From the NCBI GenBank assembly GCA_022560555.1, contig JADFSZ010000012.1, positions 1-18,433 of the forward strand: DNA of 18,433 nt, given 5' to 3'. Made by a program: the position numbers and the translations under genes. Source of the DNA: JADFSZ01 sp022560555 [NCBI: PVC group bacterium]. Lineage in GTDB: Bacteria > GCA-001730085 > JADFSZ01. Of this stretch, positions 6,919-14,835 are shown in pieces. The notes below the pieces were generated by a model that saw only the letters and a list, made by a program, of their open reading frames with translations, was not told the origin of the DNA and did not search any database. Each line of letters starts with the position of its first letter. Positions within the stretch are counted from its first letter, which is position 1.

Positions 6919-8382
6919 CTGCGTCAAGGGTGAAGGGGATGACGTGAGGCGGCTTTTGGCTGTCAGAGCAAGCTTTTGACGGTCCGGTTTGCCCTCCGGG
7001 TTCAACGCGTTTTCGGGCCATGAAAGAAAGTGATCCGGTATTTTATAGCCGGGAAGAAACCGGCGGAGTTCTTGATCAAGGGATTTTTCTTCCGAAGAAA
7101 CATTATCCCGCATCTTAACAAAAGCGACCGGCCGCCATCCAAATTCGGCATTCTCTACCGGAACAACAATGGCCTGGCGCACATCCGGGATGTTTGTCAG
7201 GGCCGCTTCTATTTCTTCGGGTTGAATGTTTTCACCTCCGGAAATAAACATATTGTCCGCGCGTCCCGTGATCACGAGGGTGCCTTTGTCGGTCATATAT
7301 CCCGTGTCACCCGTGTGAAACCACCCTTCGGCATCGCCCGGCCGATGAATATTTTCTTCCTCGATATAACCTTTAAACAATGTCTTTCCACGGACAAAAA
7401 TTTCTCCCGAACCGGAAATTTTTAATTCTCTATGGGGCAGAAGGACGCCGGCCGTCAAAAGTTTCTCAACGGAATCATGGGCTCGTGTTGTTGAAACTTG
7501 ACTGGCCATCTCTGTCAATCCGTACGTGACATGAACGGGGAGGCCTTTTGCATACGCTTCATTTAGCAGCTCTTGCGGGATCGCGCTCCCTCCGATAAGG
7601 ATGGCTTTAATCGAGGAAAGTGTTTTCCGGCTCTCATTTATCTTGAGTAATCTGAAAAGTTGAGTGGATACTAATGATACATGTGTGATCTTGAACTTTT
7701 TAATATTTTCAAGAACATCATCAGGCTTTTTAGGGATCACACATGCGGCTCCTGCCAGCATCGCGCGGTACAGGATGGCTTGGCCCCCTACATGGTACAG
7801 GGGAAGCGTGATGAGCCATCGATCAAGAGATCCGAGCGGAATGTTCATATTGCTTCCAAGCGCACTGTAGTAATGATTCCCAAAGGATAAGACGACGGGT
7901 TTAGGGATTCCCATGGAGCCGGATGTGAACATGATGGACGCGTCTTGGTCGAGAGATAGATTTTCATTGTCCGTCGGAGCTCCCTGTATGACATTGAGAT
8001 CTACGAGGTCTTCAATAAAAATGAGTTTTGCTTGCGAGGAGAAGTCAATGGGAAGTGTTTTTTTAGTTGTGATAAAAAATGGTGTTTTAACTTTTTTGAG
8101 AAGATGATTGATGGCCGTGGACGGAAGCCGTGTCGACAAAGTGCAGGCGACGGCGCCTAAATGCAAAAGAGCCATAAGGACGATGGGGTACTCCAGACGA
8201 TTTTCAATCAAACAGCTCACACGGTCGCAGGGGCGAATACCGGCATTGATGAGATGGGTTTTGACGACACTGACACATGTCAAATATTTTGGGTATGTGA
8301 ACGTGAAATCTTCATTTATCAACGCGGATTGACCGGGAAAATCACGGCTGGCTGTAATAAGCGGGCTTTCTATATCAGACAT
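6913..8382 (-). CDS. menE: o-Succinylbenzoate-CoA ligase
   Basis: 489 aa adenylate-forming (ANL) enzyme. The ATP P-loop TSGSMGIPK is at 153-161, GLTEMA (the A5-type motif) at 288-293, GWFHTGDTG at 353-361, the hinge region ITGRADNMFISGGENIQPEE at 371-390, and the C-terminal lysine in EGKPDR is K465. It would activate o-succinylbenzoate with ATP and CoA for ring closure by MenB. The motifs alone define only an acyl-CoA ligase; the assignment as MenE rests on its place after menC and menA and on its MenE-like length. The ATG at 8382 has AGGAAA eight bases upstream and overlaps the menC stop by eight bases. The 3' end is convergent and overlapping with the thioesterase gene, and no terminator is visible between them. 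Confidence 0.87.
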   Translation of the reverse strand: MSDIESPLITASRDFPGQSALINEDFTFTYPKYLTCVSVVKTHLINAGIRPCDRVSCLIENRLEYPIVLMALLHLGAVACTLSTRLPSTAINHLLKKVKTPFFITTKKTLPIDFSSQAKLIFIEDLVDLNVIQGAPTDNENLSLDQDASIMFTSGSMGIPKPVVLSFGNHYYSALGSNMNIPLGSLDRWLITLPLYHVGGQAILYRAMLAGAACVIPKKPDDVLENIKKFKITHVSLVSTQLFRLLKINESRKTLSSIKAILIGGSAIPQELLNEAYAKGLPVHVTYGLTEMASQVSTTRAHDSVEKLLTAGVLLPHRELKISGSGEIFVRGKTLFKGYIEEENIHRPGDAEGWFHTGDTGYMTDKGTLVITGRADNMFISGGENIQPEEIEAALTNIPDVRQAIVVPVENAEFGWRPVAFVKMRDNVSSEEKSLDQELRRFLPGYKIPDHFLSWPENALNPEGKPDRQKLALTAKSRLTSSPSPLTQL

Positions 8383-9463
8383 GGTGAATTTCCTGACTGC
8401 CTTTTGGGCTTAACCCGGCAAGAGTATTCATATAATAGTCAATGTGGATCGTTGGACCTTTTTGTTTTCGTAGTATTATGTCGCTTCCAAAAACATCCTC
8501 TCTGAAAAATGAACACGTGTCAAGTCCGGCGCCGGGTTCGGCCCAAGACAGAGAGGCCGCATAGTGCGCGCACATGAGCCATCCAAGGGGCGTTTCAAAG
8601 GTGGAGCTGATGATGACATTCTTTTGATGCTGCCGGGCATGATGGATCCAAATGTCCGTGGCTTTTAAGCCTCCGAGAAGCGTGGGTTTTAGGACAAAAG
8701 TTTTAACACCATGAAGATCAATAAAATCATCGCACCCGGGGCCGATCAAGGTTTCGTCAAGAGCGGACAGAATCCCGGTATGTTCATAAAACTCCGGGAT
8801 GTTTCCGGGATCTTCAACAGGTTCTTCGATATAGTCGATGCGAAATCTCGAAATCGATTTTCCGATCTTTAGGGCTTTTGTAAGCGGCCACTCGCGGTTA
8901 GCATCCAAGCGTAGGATGGCTTTTGGATCGATGATGTTCCGAATTTTTTCGAGAGTGGATATTAGTTCTTCTTCTTTAAAATTTTGGGTTTTTAATTTGT
9001 AGGCACGGTATCCTTCCTGGTGGCATAAACGAGCCTTTTTACATATGTCATCACTTGTTCCCGTAAGGAGTGCTTGAGTATAAACCCGGGAATGAAAATT
9101 ACTGTTTAAGATACCCGCCGGAGGTGTTTTGGATCGATGGGACAAAAGATTGAGATAGGCCGCTTCAAATCCGAATTGCACCGATGGAAAAGATGGAATC
9201 GGTGTCCATGCGCTCCAAGTATCAGGGAGGGGATGTGAGAGGATTTCTTTTTTGATACGGGTGGCGTCCAAAAGACAATCCTTTAGGGATTCTTGGCTGA
9301 ATCCGGGTAAAGGCGCAATTTCTCCACATCCTATAAAACCGTCCTTATCCGACATTTTAATAATGATTCCCTCTCGATGGGAGTGAGGGGTGCCTTTGAA
9401 CATCACCGATGAGCGAAAAGGATGTTTGTATTGATAGAGGCTGATATTATGAATAGTGATCAT
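8375..9463 (-). CDS. menC: o-Succinylbenzoate synthase
   Basis: 362 aa member of the enolase superfamily. Catalytic features are in the right order: K-L-K (K156 and K158) on the second strand, metal ligands D187 (LRLDANREW), E213/E214 (YIEEPVEDP) and D236 (SALDETL), and K259 (FVLKPTLLGG) on the opposite face. MenC dehydrates SHCHC to o-succinylbenzoate, the substrate of MenE encoded directly downstream. Dipeptide epimerases share this scaffold, but the men context decides. The ATG at 9461-9463 lies inside the end of menA (17-base overlap), and I see no clear ribosome site, so translation is probably coupled to menA. The N-terminal capping domain is complete, so the protein is full length. Confidence 0.87.
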   Translation of the reverse strand: MITIHNISLYQYKHPFRSSVMFKGTPHSHREGIIIKMSDKDGFIGCGEIAPLPGFSQESLKDCLLDATRIKKEILSHPLPDTWSAWTPIPSFPSVQFGFEAAYLNLLSHRSKTPPAGILNSNFHSRVYTQALLTGTSDDICKKARLCHQEGYRAYKLKTQNFKEEELISTLEKIRNIIDPKAILRLDANREWPLTKALKIGKSISRFRIDYIEEPVEDPGNIPEFYEHTGILSALDETLIGPGCDDFIDLHGVKTFVLKPTLLGGLKATDIWIHHARQHQKNVIISSTFETPLGWLMCAHYAASLSWAEPGAGLDTCSFFREDVFGSDIILRKQKGPTIHIDYYMNTLAGLSPKGSQEIHHV

Positions 9464-10364
9464 ATATTGTTATCCAGATAAAAAATGCCGAGTACGATAA
9501 ACTGACGCATAAAAGAAAGACCCCCGTTTGAGCGAGAAGCCGGTTGAGCTCTTTTTCTTGTCGATAAAACCAAATTTTCTTAATATTTGGTATTGAAAAT
9601 ACCAGACAAATAAAAAACAAAATCAAACTCATCTTAGGATGAAGGGGGAATGTGGTGCCCAGGACAAGCCCCAACGCGATCAGGAATGAAAGCGTGTATT
9701 CCCACTGTGTGAATATTTTTCCGAAACGCACCGCGAGGGTTCTTTTGTCTGATAGCTTATCTGTATTGACATCACGCAAATTATTCACCGCTAATATGGC
9801 AACGGACAAAAATCCGGGAATCATTCCGGCGAATATCACCCACGCGGGACAAGTGAGTGTTTGGACAAAGAAGGTTCCTCCGACGGCAATAGGTCCGAAA
9901 AATATCAAAACAAAAAAATCACCGAGACCGAGGTAGCCCAATGGTTTTGGTCCGGCCGTATACGCCAAGCCGGAAGCGATGGCAAGAACAGCAATGACAA
10001 AAATCGGCCATCCGGCGCGATATATTAAATAGATGCTGATGAGCGCGGCACATCCAAAGGCCCCCATAGCGGCCTGTTTCATGGTTTGGGCTTGAATCCA
10101 TCCTGATGCCACGGCTCTGGCAGGACCAAGGCGGTCATTTCGGTCTGTTCCTTTTTGGAAATCCCAATAATCGTTGGCGTAATTTGTTCCGATTTGGATG
10201 AGCAGCGCGCCGCATAATGTTGCGAAAAAAGAGGGGGCGTGAAAGAATCCTTTATAGAACGCGAGCGCGGCTCCGATCGATACGGGGGCGATGCTGGCTG
10301 AAAGAGTTTTGGGACGTGCGGCAAGAAACCAAACTTGAATACATTTTGCGAATTTACTTTTCAC
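9447..10364 (-). CDS. menA: 1,4-Dihydroxy-2-naphthoate polyprenyltransferase
   Basis: 305 aa integral membrane protein of the UbiA family with eight to nine hydrophobic segments. The first aspartate motif is N64-D-Y-W-D68-F-Q-K-G-T-D-x-x-D, followed by GPARAVASG (80-88); the second is N195-L-R-D198-x-x-x-D202-x-x-x-D206-K-R-T-L-A-V-R-F-G. The N-D-Y-x-D and N-N-L-R-D signatures are those of MenA rather than UbiA or heme O synthase. It prenylates and decarboxylates DHNA at the inner membrane to give demethylmenaquinone. The start is a GTG (10362-10364) with no strong ribosome site; no other start fits before the conserved W-x-x-A-A-R-P-K-T-L segment. It lies 34 bases after menB. Confidence 0.9.
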   Translation of the reverse strand: MKSKFAKCIQVWFLAARPKTLSASIAPVSIGAALAFYKGFFHAPSFFATLCGALLIQIGTNYANDYWDFQKGTDRNDRLGPARAVASGWIQAQTMKQAAMGAFGCAALISIYLIYRAGWPIFVIAVLAIASGLAYTAGPKPLGYLGLGDFFVLIFFGPIAVGGTFFVQTLTCPAWVIFAGMIPGFLSVAILAVNNLRDVNTDKLSDKRTLAVRFGKIFTQWEYTLSFLIALGLVLGTTFPLHPKMSLILFFICLVFSIPNIKKIWFYRQEKELNRLLAQTGVFLLCVSLSYSAFFIWITIYDHYS

Positions 10365-10398
10365 TTATTTTTTTTGACTGGGAACTGGAAACTTTCTT

Positions 10399-11262
10399 TT
10401 AAGGTCTTTTGGGAAATTTTGAAAAGTCCGGTTTCCGCTTTTCGTTAAAAGCATTACGGCCTTCTTGGCCTTCTTCTGACATGTAATAAAGCATGGTCGT
10501 GTTTCCCGCGAGCTCCTGCAAGCCGGCTTGTCCGTCACAATCAGCGTTGAGGGCTGCTTTTAAACAGCGGATGGCCATGGGAGAATGGGCGAGCATCTCC
10601 CGGCACCACTTGATCGTTTCTGCTTCCAGATTTTCATAGGGTACAACCGTATTTATTAAACCCATATCCAGCGCTTGTTGGGCATTATACTGACGGCAGA
10701 GAAACCAAATTTCACGCGCCTTTTTTTGTCCGACAATGCGTGCCATATAACTCGCGCCGTATCCGCCGTCAAATGATCCCACTTTGGGGCCGGTCTGTCC
10801 AAAGATAGCATTGTCGGCCGCGATCGAGATGTCACACATGAGATGAAGAACATGCCCTCCGCCGATCGCGTATCCCGCGATCATGGCCACAATCGGCTTG
10901 GGACACGTACGGATTTGTCTTTGGAAATCAAGAATGTTGAGTCGATGGACACCGTTTTCGTCTTTATATCCCGCGTTTCCGCGAATCTTTTGATCCCCGC
11001 CTGAACAAAAGGCTTCTTTCCCCTGACCTGTCAGAATAATTACACCGATGGACGTGTCTTGTCTAGCATCTTCGAGGGCGTCAGACATCTCGGTGACTGT
11101 TTTCGGACGGAACGCATTTCGGACACGCGGACGATTGATCGTGATTTTGGCGATTCCGCTTGATTTATGGTAGAGAATATCCGTGTAAGTCTTTGCTTCT
11201 TGCCAGGAAACAATGGAAGTTATAGGGGCATTTTGTTTTTTTGAAAGAAGATTTTGATTCAT
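10399..11262 (-). CDS. menB: 1,4-Dihydroxy-2-naphthoyl-CoA synthase
   Basis: 287 aa crotonase-fold enzyme, first gene of the menB-A-C-E operon. Diagnostic stretches are [16 protein letters not shown] (41-56), [12 protein letters not shown] (84-95) and [18 protein letters not shown] (155-172), with S163 and D165 at the catalytic positions. Position 158 is glycine (Q-T-G), as in E. coli-type enzymes that need bicarbonate as an external catalytic base; the other class has Q-T-D. So a bicarbonate dependence is predicted. It converts o-succinylbenzoyl-CoA to DHNA-CoA. I chose the ATG at 11262 rather than 11301: the upstream one has no ribosome site and lies within a good extended -10 element, while 11262 has AAGG at 11 bases and gives the usual MenB length. 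A simple ACTGGRA heptad run fills part of the gap to menA. Confidence 0.92.
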   Translation of the reverse strand: MNQNLLSKKQNAPITSIVSWQEAKTYTDILYHKSSGIAKITINRPRVRNAFRPKTVTEMSDALEDARQDTSIGVIILTGQGKEAFCSGGDQKIRGNAGYKDENGVHRLNILDFQRQIRTCPKPIVAMIAGYAIGGGHVLHLMCDISIAADNAIFGQTGPKVGSFDGGYGASYMARIVGQKKAREIWFLCRQYNAQQALDMGLINTVVPYENLEAETIKWCREMLAHSPMAIRCLKAALNADCDGQAGLQELAGNTTMLYYMSEEGQEGRNAFNEKRKPDFSKFPKRP

Positions 11263-11299
11263 GGTGATGGATACCTTAATTACAAATTCGCGAGGACAC

Positions 11300-11308
11300 A
11301 TCTTAGCA
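11300..11308 (-). promoter_or_regulatory. Extended -10 promoter candidate for menB-A-C-E
   Basis: Minus strand TGC followed by TAAGAT (11300-11305). No convincing -35 is present. A start near 11293 leaves a leader of about 30 bases to the ATG at 11262. It lies back to back with the plus-strand promoter at 11352-11380. Confidence 0.45.
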
Positions 11309-11351
11309 TAGCCTGGTTGAATTCGAAAGAGAACGCGTAGGGCTATTTTTC

Positions 11352-11380
11352 TTGTTCCAAATAAAAAGTTCTGCTAAAAT
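11352..11380 (+). promoter_or_regulatory. Extended -10 promoter of the glycosyltransferase operon
   Basis: TTGTTC (11352-11357), 17 bases, TAAAAT (11375-11380) with TGC directly before the -10. A transcript starting near 11387 would have a 5' leader of about 149 bases, which contains the palindrome CTCTTAAGAG (11405-11414) and two strong hairpins. Confidence 0.65.
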
Positions 11381-11434
11381 GTTGATAATTCATTGATTTT
11401 CTTGCTCTTAAGAGAGTTTTAAACTTGCGTAATG

Positions 11435-11464
11435 TTTCAACAAACGGCTGCATGTTTGTTGAGA
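11435..11464 (+). promoter_or_regulatory. Leader hairpin 1 (11-bp stem, 8-nt loop)
   Basis: TTTCAACAAAC (11435-11445) pairs with GTTTGTTGAGA (11454-11464) with one G-U pair, closing the loop GGCTGCAT. It is not followed by a U-run, so it is not an intrinsic terminator. It precedes hairpin 2 by 12 bases. Confidence 0.7.
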
Positions 11465-11476
11465 AGAAAACAAAGA

Positions 11477-11521
11477 TCCTCAAAAGGGCCGACCCCCGGA
11501 TTGGGACGCCCGTTTAGAGGA
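11477..11521 (+). promoter_or_regulatory. Leader hairpin 2: nested stems sequestering the ribosome binding site
   Basis: Three nested helices: TCCTC (11477-11481) with GAGGA (11517-11521); GGGC (11486-11489) with GCCC (11508-11511); and CCC (11493-11495) with GGG (11503-11505), loop CCCGGAT plus flanks. The outer 3' strand GAGGA overlaps the purine-rich Shine-Dalgarno stretch that ends about nine bases before the ATG at 11536. When folded, part of that site is paired, so the element could control translation. I cannot match it to a known riboswitch class; the GGGC...GGGACGC pattern recalls GEMM but the conserved GCAAAGCC is absent. Confidence 0.6.
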
Positions 11522-11535
11522 GAGGGAATCATTCC

Positions 11536-12741
11536 ATGCATTCAAAATGGTCTGTCTGTGTTGTCATTCTCGTTGCCGTCGTGATTAGACTGTTATTTAA
11601 AAGTGATGTTGTCTATGACGGATTTGATGAAAACATATACCACTATTATGTGAACACAGTGCACCAACAAGGTTTCGAAGGCCTTCGTGAGATTTTTCAA
11701 CAGTATTCACGCCATGAAGTTCTGTCGACAGCCCCCTCTCCGTTACGTGTCGGGTACGTATACAGTGCCTATTTGTTTTGTAAAATACTCGGGGAATTCA
11801 GTTTGAATCATCTTGCTTGGTTTTCGTTTGTTTGCGGTCTAGGGCTTGTTGTTGTTGCATGGGCTCTTTTCAGACAATTATTTACGCCTCCCGTGGCTTT
11901 GGCAAGTTCTCTCCTGCTGATAACAAGTCCGATCGGCATGGCCCTATCTCAACGGGCCCTTCAAGATACGTTTATGACACTGATTATTATTTCCTGTGTT
12001 TTGCTGCATTATCTTTATTGCCAAAAACGAACAATGGTGTATTTGATCAGTTTGACACTGACTCTGACCTTAGGATTTTTAACCAAAGAGTCTATGGTTC
12101 TTCTTTACCCATTCTTTATTATCGCCAGCCTTTATTATTGGAAAAACAATTCACCCCCTCATCCTTTATGGGGGACCTTGCCGTTTGTCATAGCTCCTTT
12201 CGTGGCGCTAGGCGTTATGATAACAATAGCCGGCAATCTACAAAATGTTATTGAGTTTTATCAATACCTCTTTTCCATGCAAAATAAGATCCCTTATGCT
12301 GTCAATTTTCAAAAAGGACCTTGGTTTAAATATATTGTAGACTTTTTGCTCATATCGCCCTTGGTTCTGATTTTTGGGATTATTGGGATGAGTTCTTATC
12401 TTGGTGAGGAGTCGCCTCATCGTGCCGGAAGAGCTTTTTGCAGCGTGTTTATGCTTGTGAGTCTCGCCGTTTGCAGTTGTGTGGTCATCATGAATATTCG
12501 TCATGTGTATTTTCTGGATGTATCTCTTCGGGCTTTAGCTGTTCTCGGAGCACTGCAAGTATCGAGCCTTTTAGCTCAAAAATGGCCGCAATTTCTTAAT
12601 CAAAGTGTTGTATGTTTGATCATCATTCTTTCTTTGGTCACAACAGACTTGTATCAATACTATAAACTTTTTATCGAAGCAAAGATCTATGATCCGATAA
12701 CAGCCAATTTAATTCAGGGTTTAGGTTTTGTGAGTCAGTAA
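11536..12741 (+). CDS. GT-C type membrane glycosyltransferase (PMT/ArnT-like)
   Basis: 401 aa with about nine or ten hydrophobic segments. The first helix (5-22) is followed by a periplasmic loop starting D-V-V-Y-D-G-F-D-E-N-I-Y-H-Y-Y, which holds the acidic D-E pair placed as in the catalytic DE(x)YY region of ArnT/PMT-2 proteins. A later segment SQRALQDTFMTL (136-147) and TKESMVLLYPFF (186-197) match the usual second and third loops of the family. Such enzymes move a sugar from a polyprenyl-phosphate donor to a lipid, glycan or protein outside the membrane; acceptor and sugar cannot be read from sequence. The ATG follows GAGAGGG at nine bases. It is the first gene of an operon with the TPR glycosyltransferase, 26 bases apart. 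Confidence 0.75.
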   Translation: MHSKWSVCVVILVAVVIRLLFKSDVVYDGFDENIYHYYVNTVHQQGFEGLREIFQQYSRHEVLSTAPSPLRVGYVYSAYLFCKILGEFSLNHLAWFSFVCGLGLVVVAWALFRQLFTPPVALASSLLLITSPIGMALSQRALQDTFMTLIIISCVLLHYLYCQKRTMVYLISLTLTLTLGFLTKESMVLLYPFFIIASLYYWKNNSPPHPLWGTLPFVIAPFVALGVMITIAGNLQNVIEFYQYLFSMQNKIPYAVNFQKGPWFKYIVDFLLISPLVLIFGIIGMSSYLGEESPHRAGRAFCSVFMLVSLAVCSCVVIMNIRHVYFLDVSLRALAVLGALQVSSLLAQKWPQFLNQSVVCLIIILSLVTTDLYQYYKLFIEAKIYDPITANLIQGLGFVSQ

Positions 12742-12767
12742 AGTCCCCATCGATTTCGGAAGAAAAT

Positions 12768-14531
12768 ATGAGCCAAGCTTCTAAAAGAAAAATACATCCG
12801 GCATGGTTGATGTTGTTGATAGGTACGGTGGGTGCTATTTTCTATATGAATTCTCTGGACGGAGAATTTGTCTGGGATGATCTCAGTCTGATCAAAAACA
12901 ACTACTTTCTTCATGGCGATGTTCCGATAATAAAAATTTTTTCTCAGAGCATCCGGGCGGGCGCCGGCGTGAAGGGAGATACTTTTTACCGGCCGATTCA
13001 AATATTGAGTTATATCTGGGACTACAAAATCGCCGGCTTGGACGTGCGGATGTATCACGCGACCAGTGTGATCGTACATATCCTGGTTGGCGTGAGTTTG
13101 TTTTGGCTTTTTTATTTGGTGACTGAACGCCGGGGCCTTTCTCTCGTAGGCGCGCTTTTATATACGGTGCATCCCCTTCATACGGAGGCCGTGAGTTATA
13201 TCTCGGGCCGCGCGGATCCTTTGATGGCGCTTTTTATGTTGTGGGCGTTTGGCCTGTATATTATGAGTCGTAAACGGACGCGGCCGGTTTTATTGATCCT
13301 CAGCTACATGTGTTATGTCGGGGCTCTTTTATCAAAAGAATACGCGCTGATACTTCCCATATTTCTTATTCTCTATCACATGAGCTTTCATGAAAAGATT
13401 CCATGGAAAAATCTCATTGGTTTTTTTGCTTTAGGTCTCCTGTTCCTTGTCGTACGATCAAACCTTGTTGAGAGTTCTCATGACCCTGCGTTTATTCCTC
13501 CGAGTTTTCTAGAAAGAATTCCCGGGATATTTGTCGCGTTTGTCCAATATTTGAAACTAATCTTTTGGCCCATGGGGCTCCATATGGAGTATGGCGGGAA
13601 ATATTTTGATTATTCTTATGGGCTGATGTGGGTGGGGCTCGCCGTATTCATCGGGTTTCTCACCATCCTCAAACAATCCAAAAAGAAAAACCCTTTAGTG
13701 TTTTTTGGGCTAAGCTGGTTTTTGATCGGTCTCATTCCTCATTCAAATATTATTCCTTTGAACGCGTACATGGCCGAGCATTGGTTGTATGTTCCTTTGA
13801 TGGGTTTTATCTTGGCTTTTGTATGTGGTGTAGATCGGCTAAAGATATCCCCTCGCTCGAAATCCATCCTAGCAGGGCTTCTTATATGCCTTTTAGGTTT
13901 TTTAACAGTCAGGCAAAATCAGGTTTGGCAAACCCCTGTCACTCTCTATGAACATACCCTGAAATATTCCAGGGATAGTTCACGCGTTATGAATAATTTG
14001 GGCGTGATTTATTTTAAACAGGGTCAGAAAGAAAAAGCCATACGGCTATTTGAAAACGCCATCCGGGTAGAGCCCCGGAATATTAATCCCTATAGCAATC
14101 TTGGTAACGCGTACCGAAATAAAGGGCAATTTGAAAAAGCCCTTGCCCTGTATAAAAAAGTACTTCAAATAACACCCGATGACGCGGGAGTCTACAGCAA
14201 TATCGGCAACATTTATTTAGACCAAGGCCTTTTGGAAGAGGCCGAAAGGTATTATAAAAAAGCCGTGTCCGTAAATCCGTATCACGCAACATCATTTAAC
14301 AACCTGGGTTTAGTGTATTTTAAAAAAAGTGACTTACCCATATCCGAAAAAATGTTTCTAAAAGCCCTTTCATTGAATCCTCATTATGCCGAGGCTTGTT
14401 ATACACTGTCGCTTATTTATTATGAGTTGGGCCGTATGAAAGATGCGATTCTTTATTTTGACCGTGCGAAATCTTTAGGATATTCGAGCCCGGATTTTGC
14501 CGAAATCCTTAAGTCCCATAGAACACGATAA
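12768..14531 (+). CDS. TMTC-like membrane glycosyltransferase with five C-terminal TPR repeats
   Basis: 587 aa. Residues 1 to about 385 are multi-pass membrane (first helix 12-28) and carry the hallmarks of TMTC/DUF1736 O-mannosyltransferase-like proteins: FVWDD (34-38) in the first external loop, FYRP (73-76), the histidine-rich HPLHTEAVSYISGRADPL (135-152), and LSKEYALILP (188-197). Residues about 405-575 hold five 34-residue tetratricopeptide repeats (A-x-x-x-Y-x-N-L-G-x-x-Y pattern, each ending x-P-x). In animals TMTC proteins mannosylate cadherins; bacterial relatives are uncharacterised, so substrate is unknown. TPRs probably sit outside the membrane and hold an acceptor protein. The ATG follows GGAAG at eight bases. 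It is likely co-transcribed with the glycosyltransferase before it and the small membrane protein after it. Confidence 0.82.
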   Translation: MSQASKRKIHPAWLMLLIGTVGAIFYMNSLDGEFVWDDLSLIKNNYFLHGDVPIIKIFSQSIRAGAGVKGDTFYRPIQILSYIWDYKIAGLDVRMYHATSVIVHILVGVSLFWLFYLVTERRGLSLVGALLYTVHPLHTEAVSYISGRADPLMALFMLWAFGLYIMSRKRTRPVLLILSYMCYVGALLSKEYALILPIFLILYHMSFHEKIPWKNLIGFFALGLLFLVVRSNLVESSHDPAFIPPSFLERIPGIFVAFVQYLKLIFWPMGLHMEYGGKYFDYSYGLMWVGLAVFIGFLTILKQSKKKNPLVFFGLSWFLIGLIPHSNIIPLNAYMAEHWLYVPLMGFILAFVCGVDRLKISPRSKSILAGLLICLLGFLTVRQNQVWQTPVTLYEHTLKYSRDSSRVMNNLGVIYFKQGQKEKAIRLFENAIRVEPRNINPYSNLGNAYRNKGQFEKALALYKKVLQITPDDAGVYSNIGNIYLDQGLLEEAERYYKKAVSVNPYHATSFNNLGLVYFKKSDLPISEKMFLKALSLNPHYAEACYTLSLIYYELGRMKDAILYFDRAKSLGYSSPDFAEILKSHRTR

Positions 14532-14550
14532 CAGGTAAAAGAGCGAAAGT

Positions 14551-14751
14551 ATGGAAACGAATCAAAAAGGAAATGCCCTCAACGGAATCGTTTTTTTTGT
14601 GACTCTTGCTGTTGTATTTGGGCTGGTCGGATACTTCATTGTTAAAGGACTTCCGTGGGGGGCGAAAAGAAAAGATCTGTCGATTGAGACGCCGGCTCAA
14701 CAAACGGAGCCGATCCCAAGAAAGAAAAGATCTTTTGGCGGACATCGATAA
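14551..14751 (+). CDS. Small single-pass membrane protein, unknown function
   Basis: 66 aa, not recognised. A polar N-terminus (METNQKGNALNG) precedes one strong transmembrane helix (about 13-33, IVFFVTLAVVFGLVGYFIV). Then comes a basic and Q/E/P-rich tail (PWGAKRKD at 36-43, RKKR at 57-60) of about 30 residues ending GGHR. The positive residues follow the helix, so the tail is predicted cytoplasmic and the N-terminus outside. It starts 19 bases after the TPR glycosyltransferase stop with a purine-rich but weak ribosome site (AGAGCGAAAG), and the histidine kinase follows with its own promoter. It could be an accessory of the glycosyltransferase pair; that is context only. Confidence 0.65.
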   Translation: METNQKGNALNGIVFFVTLAVVFGLVGYFIVKGLPWGAKRKDLSIETPAQQTEPIPRKKRSFGGHR

Positions 14752-14768
14752 TGCGCGATGAATTTTCT

Positions 14769-14796
14769 TTGTTCGACCTAATATTTATGGTAAGAT
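14769..14796 (+). promoter_or_regulatory. Extended -10 promoter for the histidine kinase
   Basis: TTGTTC (14769-14774), 16 bases, TAAGAT (14791-14796) preceded by TGG. The start would be near 14803, 33 bases before the ATG at 14836. GGAG lies eight bases before that ATG. Confidence 0.6.
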
Positions 14797-14835
14797 TTTA
14801 AAAATGTTAGAGTTGCCAAATTCGGAGTTTTTGAT

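Noticed and set aside
11263-11301. Upstream ATG for menB
   Set aside because: No ribosome site, overlaps an extended -10, and adds residues not typical of MenB.
11477-11521. GEMM (c-di-GMP) or mini-ykkC riboswitch
   Set aside because: Only the GGGC / GGGACG pieces recall these classes; the conserved GCAAAGCC, tetraloop receptor, or paired ACGR loops are missing.
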